A stretch of DNA of 57,311 nucleotides from Nemertoderma westbladi (taxonomy: Eukaryota > Xenacoelomorpha > Nemertodermatida > Nemertodermatidae), in assembly GCA_032718475.1 (NCBI GenBank), contig JAUCBJ010007786.1, positions 1 to 57,311 on the forward strand. The letters run 5' to 3'. The position numbers were made by a program, and so were the translations under genes. The notes below the pieces were generated by a model. That model was not told where the DNA came from. It searched no databases and was given only the letters and a program-made list of their open reading frames with translations. This document shows positions 1 to 9,300 of this stretch, piece after piece; the stretch's first letter is position 1, and each line of letters starts with the position of its first letter.

Positions 1-1423
1 TATCAGTTATCCCACAAAAGCTTTTACAGAGGTCGCAATTCCACTTCCAAAAATAATGATTTAAAACCGATTTAAGTGATGTTGGAGCGGTTTTACAACT
101 TTGTCGATGTAGGATAAATATTCCTCGTTGAGGAATATTTATTTTCTTTAAATGATTGCGCCATCGCGTTTTTCATGATTCATCTCGCCAAGTAACCAAC
201 TAATTATCCTTTACCTACACTAATCCATCGCGGATCATGCAATAATCCATTGGATCAAACTTCCTTAATTAGCTTCTCAGGAGGGAAGTGATTAGTTTTG
301 TTTTGGTAATTGGCCTATTTGTGCCTTCACAATTACGGATATGCTGTCAATGGTACAGTAGTCTTATTTGTTTAGCAATCTCAATAATCTGTATATATTG
401 TATTGCAGTTTAGGAATACTTTTTGTGTGGTAATAAAATAATTAACACTGTTCTGGAGACGACACAGGACACTTTGTTACACCATAGGCTAACCTGTATT
501 AGAAACACTGGTGTAATAAGGCAGCGGCCATTTTTTCAAATATTATTATTTATTATGTAGTTATAATGATTATACAATGTACTGTAGGAGGAAGAAGACA
601 CGTTCGTGGGGCCTTCGCGCAGCACGAGGCGCAGTTATTAGACACAAATTAAGATTGAACGATATTATCACAAAAACCGTATTTAAGAAATTTACCGCTA
701 ATTAATCAAAGAAATGTGGAAGTCTCTTTTTAAACTGTTAAATTTTTCCTTTGGTTTGGTAATTCTGAAGCTATACTGGTTTTCAAGGTCGCTGATCACG
801 ATACAACTCGTTAAAAATCATTCGTGGTAAAGCAATTATCATTTATGGTGCTTTCTGGTGGGACGTAAAATACAAGTAGCATAAAATTTCAAACGACAAA
901 AAGCGAATTTGGTTGGATAATACGATATATTTGAGTTTTGTAATCGTGATCAGCATCCTAAGTAACCTCTAAATACCGCAATTAAATGAATTTTAGTTAA
1001 TTATAAATTCTTTTGAAAATTTTAGCACGAAAAATCCTGCAGATGGGTGGCAGAAAGGGACCACAGCACGAAAACTAACATAGCCATGTAAATGGTTTTT
1101 GCTCTGTTGGGTAGCCCATTAAATTATAGGAAAAGTCACTAAGGCCCGATGGACACAATGAGCTTTCATCGTTCTTCTTTCATCATTTCTAAGTTTAGAA
1201 AACACTGCCGTCTATGGAGACATTCACACAAAGTCTTCAATTTTTCAATTGGGTTGGGTGGGGGGATAGTGTAGCAGTAGCATTCTGGGATAGAAGACTC
1301 TGAGATGCAATAAATGGTAGCGACTGTAATAAAAGATACGTGGTGAAATATAAAAAGTGGACATGGGCCTAACTACAGGGATATTAACAGGTGTGATTTA
1401 TACGCTGACGAAAATGCTTTTTT
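1..1423. other. AT-rich DNA without recognised gene
   Basis: No open frame with recognisable domains, RNA gene or clear repeat was seen. A GC-richer patch lies near 590-640. The propeptide and signal-peptide exons of the astacin gene further right could lie somewhere upstream, but none was identified here. Confidence 0.5.
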
Positions 1424-1919
1424 TTAATTTGAGTGTTTTAATTTAGATGATAGTGCGTTCCAAATTGAATAATTCATGGATGCTTTGTCGGAAGTTAGGC
1501 GGACCTTCGGAATAGAGAAACCATCGGTTAGGCGAGTAGCATGGCGAGTTGGGTATCTGTGTACAGAGGAATTTTTAGTGAATAATGAGCCTAAAGTCGA
1601 GTCAGGTTTAAATAGGTTAGCATTTATATCGTACATGAGGGATCCTACTTGGTGCTTATAGAGGAGGTCAATAGGTAGAATGCCGAGAGACTTATACTGT
1701 AGATAGGTTTAGAAGAAGCTCGGCAGTGCGAGAAAGTAATACAGCGGAGGAGTTTGTTTATTTTTATACGTAGGGGTTGTAGGGTAGAAGAATGGGTTTT
1801 GCCCCAGAGTAGAATGCCATATAATAAATAGGGGTGTACAGGTGAAAAATATAGTTGGCGAAGTATACGAAGGGGAAATATGTGGCGCAGTTTGTAGAAT
1901 ATTCCGGAGGTTCTATAGA
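1424..1919 (-). pseudogene. CR1-like LINE reverse transcriptase, C-terminal fragment
   Basis: Read on the minus strand, this encodes the end of a non-LTR retrotransposon ORF2. An LLYGILLWG block lies near 1790-1820, then a basic helix region, then a C-terminal block with FTKNSSVHRYPTRHA and YSIWNAL, typical of CR1/jockey-type tails. The open part is 1424-1636; above it a frameshift is needed. The same family occurs at 31508-34280. The fragment stops exactly where the LTR element begins at 1920, so the LTR junction cut it. Its missing 5' part is not found beyond the other LTR. Family (CR1/L2 side of the LINEs) is inferred from motifs by eye. Confidence 0.75.
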
Positions 1920-3095
1920 TGTAAAAGCTTTTGCGTCATTAACCGGTTATTTTCCCTTAAAGTACTCTGTAGTTGGTTTGCCAGGCATAAAAAGGCCGTG
2001 TCCTTGCTGTACTGGTGTTTTAGAGGACATAAAAGTCATTTCTTATGTATTTGTACTGTATTTGTACTTTAGAGGACATAATCCACAATCTCGTGACGCG
2101 ATAAGCTAGATACTCTTGAAAACAGTGTCGCTACCATGACGATGGCTAACAGCTGATATTGCCACGTCGACGTTTCTTTGTTTCTTTGTTCTCTCGTTGT
2201 TCGGTTGACCAATCAGAGCGTTTGTTGTCTCTGTGTTGGAGGTGTATATAGAGGCTCAGTAGTTCAGTGTTATGTTTTTGCCCAGAGCCTAAGAACCGGC
2301 TTTTGGCACCTCCGTGTTTTCAGTTTTTAGTCTTACACTAGTAGGCTTAATTATAAGGACATATATCCGTTATCTAAACATAACATACCATACCTAATCA
2401 AACAACCTGTGCATACCTTTATATTGTTATACTGCTATTTACTGTCAGTTCTTCATAATATGGTTGATGAATTATTATATTTGGAATAACGATAAATAAC
2501 CCCGAAAACCCAATATTCTTGATATACCGAAGGTAAGAGAGAAAGGTTACATATAACGATTGTGACTTATGTTAAAGTGGTTTGAAGTGAATCTAATGTT
2601 ATTTGATAGACCCTACATGATTCGGTCCGTGTTCCTTTTATATGTGACTAAAATCAGTGAAGATCGGCAGATCAGTGTGCAGTATTGTGCAGCATTGTGT
2701 ATGAGTGAGACTGATAACGAAGCATTTCCTAAAGAATGCGCCATATATGTGAATTGTAACTAAGCCATATCGTTGTGAGTAGTTTAAGTCATAACTCTGT
2801 TTATATAGATAGAGCGCCACGTCCTAAAGGAACTGTTAATATTCCCCGAAGGTGAATAATATTGTCAGAGATTATATAATACTGTCAGTCGAATAATACA
2901 TTAGGCTTACATAGCAATACGATTAAGCCGTCGAACCCAATCTCCCGGGTATATCCAGCGGGTGAATGATCGCGCACCGATTGGTTTCGACTAGTGTAGT
3001 GAATCAAATACTTGTCAGAGGCTAAAAGTGATTTATTATCTAGAAGACATCCTAATTTGGCGGGTTAAACTGCCAAAGGTCTGAAAGCGCGAACA
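1920..3095 (+). repeat. 5' LTR of BEL-type element
   Basis: 1176 bp, starts TG and ends CA, repeated at 13572-14757 and, more diverged, at 54548-55795. It contains a 64-codon open frame (2569-2763) also open in the other LTRs. The differences between the young LTRs and the right-hand LTR in that frame are mostly amino-acid changing, so it is not treated as a gene. Confidence 0.92.
2245..2252 (+). promoter_or_regulatory. Possible TATA box of the LTR
   Basis: TATATAGA within the 5' LTR, followed by a plausible initiation region before 2290. The equivalent in the 3' LTR (about 13898) reads TATACAGA and the right-hand LTR lacks a clear TATA. Placement is inferred from sequence only. Confidence 0.35.
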
Positions 3096-3573
3096 ATAAC
3101 GGATATTGCTTCTGTATTGCAGTAGGCAATAAAGCTGAAAGTACCGGTCAACCGGTACACCTGTACGGTACATCTGTAGGTCAGTAGGCCCAACCGCCCG
3201 GACCGGTACCTGCCGCAGGTCCGTAGGTCCAACTGCCAGTATTATCCGGTACTTCTGATAATATAGATACCGGTAGGCCCAACTGTCCTAACCGGTACTT
3301 CCAGTATCAGGGACATGCAGTATTATTCGATTTTGATAATTATATACCGGTAGGCCTTAGTACTTAATCAGGGACGGCCGCCCTGGTTTTTTATTGAGAT
3401 TTTACTTATTTCTGTCAAGTTTTATTTGTTTGTAGGCCAGTATTGAACAGAAGGCGTGTAAGCCTGATCAGATTGTACAGACAATTTGTAGGCTGAGCTG
3501 TTGTCTGATTGTTGTTAAGTCTGAACGGATTGCAGTGTGTGTAGATCATCTGTCCGATAAAGAACGGTTAGGA

Positions 3574-3611
3574 AGTAGGGGCAGCCAATGCTGTAAGGTA
3601 AACCCCCAACT
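3574..3611 (+). promoter_or_regulatory. Leader hairpin, unit 1
   Basis: Inner stem CAGC/GCTG with loop CAAT (3582-3593), outer GGGG (3578-3581) facing CCCC (3603-3607), extended by AGT/ACT. Counterparts at 3863-3900, 56166-56202 and 56453-56489 keep the stems and vary in the loop. Confidence 0.55.
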
Positions 3612-3862
3612 AAAGAATAAGTCGTACTACTGGGTTAGAACGCATACTACCTAATCATTTCGGAGTCTGCATGTCCTGTAGTTTATTTAGGCTTGAGAGT
3701 AGTCTGCCATCGTTTAGTCTGTACTTTGTTTGTGTAAGTCTGTACAGGTAGCGTATAATATTTATTTAGATAATTTGTAGGCTGGATAGTTGTCTGGCTG
3801 TTATTAGGTCTGAACGGATTGCAGTGCGTGTAGAGCCCCTGTCCGATAAAGAACGGTTAGGA

Positions 3863-3900
3863 AGTAGGGGCAGCCAAAGCTGTAAGGTAAACCCCCAACT
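3863..3900 (+). promoter_or_regulatory. Leader hairpin, unit 2
   Basis: Same fold as the first leader hairpin: GGGG 3867-3870, CAGC 3871-3874, loop CAAA, GCTG 3879-3882, CCCCC 3892-3896. Confidence 0.55.
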
Positions 3901-4181
3901 AAAGAATAAGTCGTACTACTGGGTTAGAACGCATACTACCTAATCATTTCGGAGTCTGCATGTCCTGTAGTTTATTTAGGCTTGATAGTAGTCTGTCAGT
4001 GTTTGGTCTGCATTTTGTTTGAGTGGTTTGTACGCGTAGCGTAATATTTATTATTCAGAGTTTATGCGATTATTCGCAACATTCATTCCCCAAGTTTGTT
4101 CCTACAATAATTGTGTTTGTTATACATACCGCTATAGTTAAATTAACCCCGGTACTACACGGGCTGCTTGGCGTAGGTAAA

Positions 4182-4205
4182 GACTGGTGATTTTGTGCAC
4201 CGGTC
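4182..4205 (+). promoter_or_regulatory. Conserved leader hairpin
   Basis: GACTGGTG (4182-4189) pairs with CACCGGTC (4198-4205) around an ATTTTGTG loop. In the second element (56772-56795) the right arm is CATCGGTC; the C-to-T change turns a G-C pair into G-U and keeps the stem. Confidence 0.5.
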
Positions 4206-4423
4206 ACTCCAGCAGATGCCGTGGTTCTTTTAGCTGTTCAAGTATATTTAACTACTGATTATATGTTGTACAAGTACTCGTACCTAATTTAGGGTTTAGT
4301 GTACAGTGCTTTCCGAGAGTAATTAGTGTAGGCATTATATTTGTGTTGTAAAGTGGTTGATAGGCACTTTCGATTAGCTCTATTAACTTCTAGGTAGGAA
4401 CACTCCGTGATACATAACGTAGT

Positions 4424-4447
4424 ACCTATAGCGATACGGCTATAGGT
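4424..4447 (+). promoter_or_regulatory. Perfect 8-bp hairpin in the leader
   Basis: ACCTATAG (4424-4431), loop cgatacgg, CTATAGGT (4440-4447). It is identical in the second element at 57013-57036, where neighbouring bases have changed. Confidence 0.5.
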
Positions 4448-5370
4448 CGTCAGGCGGTGGTATTTTCCTATCTGGACAACGCAGTGTATTTACTACTACG
4501 TATTATTTTCAAATACCGCAGTACCCTGTCCGTTGTAATAACCAGATACTAACCCTTTGTTAGGCTGGTTTGTAGACTTCTTGTAAAATTACCCTGAAAA
4601 TTTGTATTTTGTGTTTTTGTAAATTTTTGTGTTTATTTAGAGATTGTAATCTCACCCGAATTGTACGTAATTTGTAGTATTAAGTAACTTAGGTAAATTA
4701 GCATTATTTGTTTTAGTGTCCTATAAGTAACACTTCACTGAAAGCGCACCGCTTTGTGTAGTGATTACTCCCCAGAAATAATAACATTTATTTCAAACAT
4801 TGACAAAACCCATTAAAACGGGTATATATATATTATAAATCAAATCTAACGATTTATAAATAGTAGGCCTACCATACAACCATTAGGTCTCAATATCAGT
4901 TGGACTACTGCTCAAATAACGGTAATAAAGTAAGTAAAGTAACCAAGTAACCCTAAAATTCAGAAATTCAATTATTTAAAATAATTGATATACCGGTATT
5001 TACGATAGGCCTATTATCTTTATTTCTATAAATTTAGGCTGAAATTATACCGGTACTTTATAATTAATTCTAGTCCAGAATTATAATTATATATACTACA
5101 AAACTGTAAGCTGTATACCGGTATTCCAGATAGGCCTATTATATATTTATATATATTTGTGCTAAAATTATACCGGTATTCTGTGATAAACCTAGTCTGT
5201 AATAATAGTTATATATACTATAAGCATACCGGTATTCTAATATATTATATATATCACGCTACACTGAGTAGCAGTACCGGTAATTAATTACTAGGCTAGC
5301 AGTTAATACTGAGTTACTAGACTTGCTCAGACTGTAATACAGCAGTAGACATTCAACTGTACACATAAAC

Positions 5371-6369
5371 ATGTCTGATACTAAGCAGAACCTGTCAGAC
5401 AGTTTATTAGATGTAACGATCTGCGACTCAGATAGAGGCGTAGAACCGTCTAGTCGTAAGTTCAGTTCACCTCCCACTGTGAGGAAGGTCATCCCTCCTG
5501 TAGTAATAACAGAACCTAGGCTGGTCCAACATCGTAGGTCTATCATAGGCACTCGAGCTCAGGTCAAGCGGGACCAAGAAGCAGCAGAACAGCAACAACC
5601 CGCGAGCCAAGAACTTACTTCTCAACGGCCCAACAGCTCCAGTAGTGAGGATACTGTAGAACTGACACCAGAACGCGGAGCAAAGATGATGGATGCGGTT
5701 TATTCGGATCCCCTTCTCATCCTTCCTGCAGCCGTACTCACTAGGTTATTGATTGCGGTGGAAGAACACCAGATCGATTGGGCGAGAAGTCAGCGATCAA
5801 CTAGAGATAGTTATGCGGGATACACGAGGGAAGAACTGAAGTCTATTGTCGAGTCGCAATGGAACTTCCCCGGACCCGGACTCCCGTTTGATTTATCAGA
5901 AGCTGCCTGGGAAGACATACATCGGATGGGAGTAGCCAAAGAAACCATAGATCCCGCTGTGTGGAAGAGGTCCGCAGCCGGATACGCACAGGGATTCTTC
6001 AGCTCTATGGAGCGAGTAAAAGGACAACTGTTTCAACAACCACAAGGACCTCAAGAGCAGGGACAACTGCTTTATCAAGTTAGAGAAAGAATTCTACGAA
6101 TCAGGCTAATATTATCGGCCTTTGAGGAGGCTTCTAAACGAAGGCAAGACACGTCGTTGCAAGTTGCCGTAAAGACTTGGTTTCAAAGGGTGAGTCTCCA
6201 GGTTCAAGGAACAGCTCAGTGGAAAGCTCAGCTAGAGGAGCGCTCAACCCATGGAGAATCAACAGACGCTACTTTTTCCCAAGTGGAAAGTGAAGCGACG
6301 GCAGAGAAACCGCATAAGAGGGATGCCATTGACATCTATCTGTCAGACTATCAACGTTTTTTTAGGTGA
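5371..6369 (+). CDS. BEL-type gag, N-terminal ORF (332 codons)
   Basis: The ATG at 5371 is the first good start after the leader. The product is hydrophilic, rich in Q, S and R, with a helical C-terminal half; no enzyme domain was recognised. By position and by continuity into the next ORF it is the N-terminal part of the structural polyprotein. It overlaps the next ORF by 119 nt in another frame. The two frames meet at a run of seven T (6357-6363): upstream of it this frame looks like the coding one, downstream the next ORF does. So either a +1 type ribosomal shift or a homopolymer length change explains the split. A sequencing or assembly error in the T run cannot be excluded. Confidence 0.75.
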   Translation: MSDTKQNLSDSLLDVTICDSDRGVEPSSRKFSSPPTVRKVIPPVVITEPRLVQHRRSIIGTRAQVKRDQEAAEQQQPASQELTSQRPNSSSSEDTVELTPERGAKMMDAVYSDPLLILPAAVLTRLLIAVEEHQIDWARSQRSTRDSYAGYTREELKSIVESQWNFPGPGLPFDLSEAAWEDIHRMGVAKETIDPAVWKRSAAGYAQGFFSSMERVKGQLFQQPQGPQEQGQLLYQVRERILRIRLILSAFEEASKRRQDTSLQVAVKTWFQRVSLQVQGTAQWKAQLEERSTHGESTDATFSQVESEATAEKPHKRDAIDIYLSDYQRFFR

Positions 6370-9300
6370 TGACGAGTTGAGGAGAAGGTTAGAGGGACTT
6401 AGCCCTAATAGTGAAGGAACCAAGCTTGTGTTGGATGCCATCGATGTGGAAATGAGGGCTGCGAACCAGGCTAAATTTGATGAACAACTCCGCATCACCA
6501 GAGTCCAAGAAGAACAAGTAAAGAAAAAACGTATAGAAGACAGAAAGGCAGCGGCAGTAGCAGCAGCAGTGGCAGCTGCAGAAGCAGAAAGAAAAGCGGC
6601 AGCGGCAGAGGCAGCGGCAGAGGCAAAAGTGGCAGCGGCAGAGGCAAAAGCGGCAGTAGCAGCAGCAAAGGCAGCGGCCGAAGCGGAAAGAAAAGCGGCG
6701 GAGGCAGTGGCAGAAGCAGAACGGAGAGCGGCTGAAGAAACCACCCAATTAGAATTGGAAAACATTCAGGAGAATCAAGACTGCATAAATAAACAGTTAA
6801 CAGCTAGTAATATGCAGATGATGAATCGATCTACTCCCAAAAGACAGGGATATACATCATCTGAGGAAGGCGATACCACCGATACTGAAGGCAAAGGAAA
6901 TAGATCTCGTCTAAGCACACGTAAAAGAACATTCCACCGTCAGAAATTGCCTGATTTGCCTCCAGCTGTTAGAAGGCAACTAAATAACACCAACTTAGGT
7001 AGTACAGAACCCACAGACCAAATAATTAAAATAGAAAGACTCCCTACTATAGTAGATGAGCCTGAAATAATTAGGCCTGTTCTTGAAATCACCCCTTCGG
7101 TGATAGACACACCTGTGCTCCCTGAAACTACCTCTAAATTCCCTCTGCATAGCACTAAGCTACCTGTGCCCAGTAGAACTGCCCAGGAGACAGTTCAGGT
7201 CCTGGACCCCGAGCGAAATATACATGATTTGTCGCCCGTTGTCCCTCGTCCGCCCGCTACAACGTTGGCGACTCCCGCTTCGGCGGTCGAATGGGTGGAC
7301 GAGAGACGACGGGGGATGGATCTCCTGCTCGGACAGATGCAGGAGACTGTTCGACAATTCAAAGGCACAGTAAGGGAAAGTAGGCTAGAGTTGCAAGAAG
7401 TGCAGCAAAGTATCGCGCTAGAACGCGATAAATTAGTAAATACCAAAAAGGGTATACCACCACCCTCTGTAACAATGTGTCAACCTGTTAGGTCTGAAGT
7501 ATTGCATGCGCAAGGTGTGGAGCCTACACGCATCTATACTGCTAGCGAAGTAGAAACTCCTATAGTGAACCCTATTAAGGGTAATTATAGACCTGTTGAT
7601 AATGATATTCCATATAGAACGGATCATAATCCGAGAAATTTATATACCGATAACTCGATATTAAATAACATGATGGCCCAAGAAAGTTTTACGCGTCAAA
7701 TGGCTAGAACCGAAGCCCGGCAAGCGGTAAAGGTGGGAGAGATCGTCAAGTTCAATGGAGATGAGATGAAATGGTTACCTTTTAATGAATATTACAAAGA
7801 TAACATACAGAACTCTGTGCTATCTAATGGAGAGAAACTTAGATTCCTCATCAAGTGCTTGGAAGGATCTCCCAAGTTAATGGCGTTAAAGTTTATTGGA
7901 CATCCAGACGGATTAAGACAAGTTTGGGATACACTAAACATCAGGTATGGTAATAGGAATAACATAGCTGGGTATTTGTATGCAAAGTTGGTAGCGCCCC
8001 GAAAGTTTATGAGCAGCGGGATTATAGAGTTTTCCGATGAGATTCAGGAGATCTGCAGACAATTAGATTGGCTAGGTAAGTCTCATGAGTATCAGAGTGC
8101 TATGGTTATTAGAGCAGTGGCTTCTACTTTACCGAAGGGTGGAGTAGGTACACGCTGGGATAAGAAAGTGTTATATATGATGGAACAACAACGACGAGAC
8201 CCTACCATGGCTGATCTCATGTCATTCCTAGATGGAGAAGTGAAATTACAGCTCCTGAAGCAGTCCAGAGAGAAGACACTGGAAAACAAGGTAAGTGAGA
8301 AACCCGTTTCTAGGAGAAGGGTAATACCAGTGTGTTATACAGACGACGGCGAAAGCCAGACTTCTCAAGGAGAGGATAGCGGGAAAGACACTGAAAGATC
8401 TTATTATGTCAATAAAACGCCTAAAGACCAGGTAAGTCAATTCAAGTCTCGAACCAATGACAGGAGAGAACAGGTAAGAAAAACTCCTCCTACGTCTCCC
8501 AAGAGAATTCAGGTGAGAAAGCCCGAGGAAAGAACGAATGTGCACCACACAGCACAGGTTAAAGTAAGTAATATCAAACCCAAATGTGTGCTGTGCGACG
8601 GGCCCCACCGCTTGAATATGTGCGATGAATTCTTAAAGAAATCATTAAAAGAGAGACGGGAAGTCATGTGGGATAAGCGGTTGTGTTATAATTGCCTCAG
8701 ACGAGGACACCAACGGCGAACCTGTTACTCCGACGCAAGGTGTGCAAAGTGCGGTGCAAAACATCATATCTTGTTGCACACTGAATTCGAACGAAGCAAC
8801 CCGAGTCAGGTAAGTGAGTCCGAACTACATGTCCAATTCAGTGATGTGAACGGCACTGATCAATCTGAGATGGAAGGATTCTATATGGACGAGTTCTCCG
8901 ACCAAAACGAATCCTGTTACTTAATAAACACCACCGCAGTGTATCGAGCACTCATGTATGAGAAAGACACAGACAGCGACCTCACCCTAACTACTTCAGA
9001 TCAACAACAATCTTGGAAAGCGCCAACTTCAAATGTAGGAATCCGAGAATTTCCTGTAGTCCAGTTACGGGTCCACGGACCTCAGAAGAGCTATATAGTG
9101 AACGCCCTCCTGGACTCCGGCAGCACAGGAACATTCATCGATAAAGAACTAGCCGAAGACATCTTTGCTGGACAACCCAAGTTCCGAACCAAGCTAAACA
9201 TGTCAGGGATCATGCAGGTTTGGAAATCTGCTGTGGCTGCCGACTATTATATAGGTGAGTTGTCCACTCCACAGGATAAACTAGGAGAACACAGTATAAG

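Larger units (their letters stand above)
3483..4057 (+). repeat. 289-bp tandem duplication in the leader
   Basis: Two adjacent copies, about 90 percent alike by eye, each containing the same hairpin and a conserved block around tcgtactactgggttagaa. The second BEL-type element has the same two-copy arrangement with period 287, so the duplication predates the split of the two elements. Confidence 0.85.
3096..5370 (+). other. Long structured 5' leader of the BEL-type element
   Basis: A 2.27 kb noncoding leader. It opens with a small hairpin (TATTGC-AGTAG-GCAATA, 3115-3131) also present in the second element. A 289-bp unit is tandemly duplicated (3483-3771 and 3772-4057) and the duplication is conserved in the second element (56075-56648). 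Each unit holds a GGGG-CAGC-loop-GCTG-CCCC hairpin. Further conserved hairpins lie at 4182-4205 and 4424-4447. Positions 4983-5270 are degenerate repeats of an AT-rich unit containing TACCGGTATTC and TAGGCCTATTA. Roles in packaging, dimerisation or translation are inference. Confidence 0.7.

Noticed and set aside
2569-2763. 64-codon ORF present in all three LTRs
   Set aside because: Between the young LTRs and the right-hand LTR most differences in this frame change the amino acid, so there is no sign of protein-level selection; the flanking DNA is equally conserved.
6343-6765. Alanine/serine-rich minus-strand ORF
   Set aside because: Shadow of the Ala-rich coiled coil of the gag-protease ORF.
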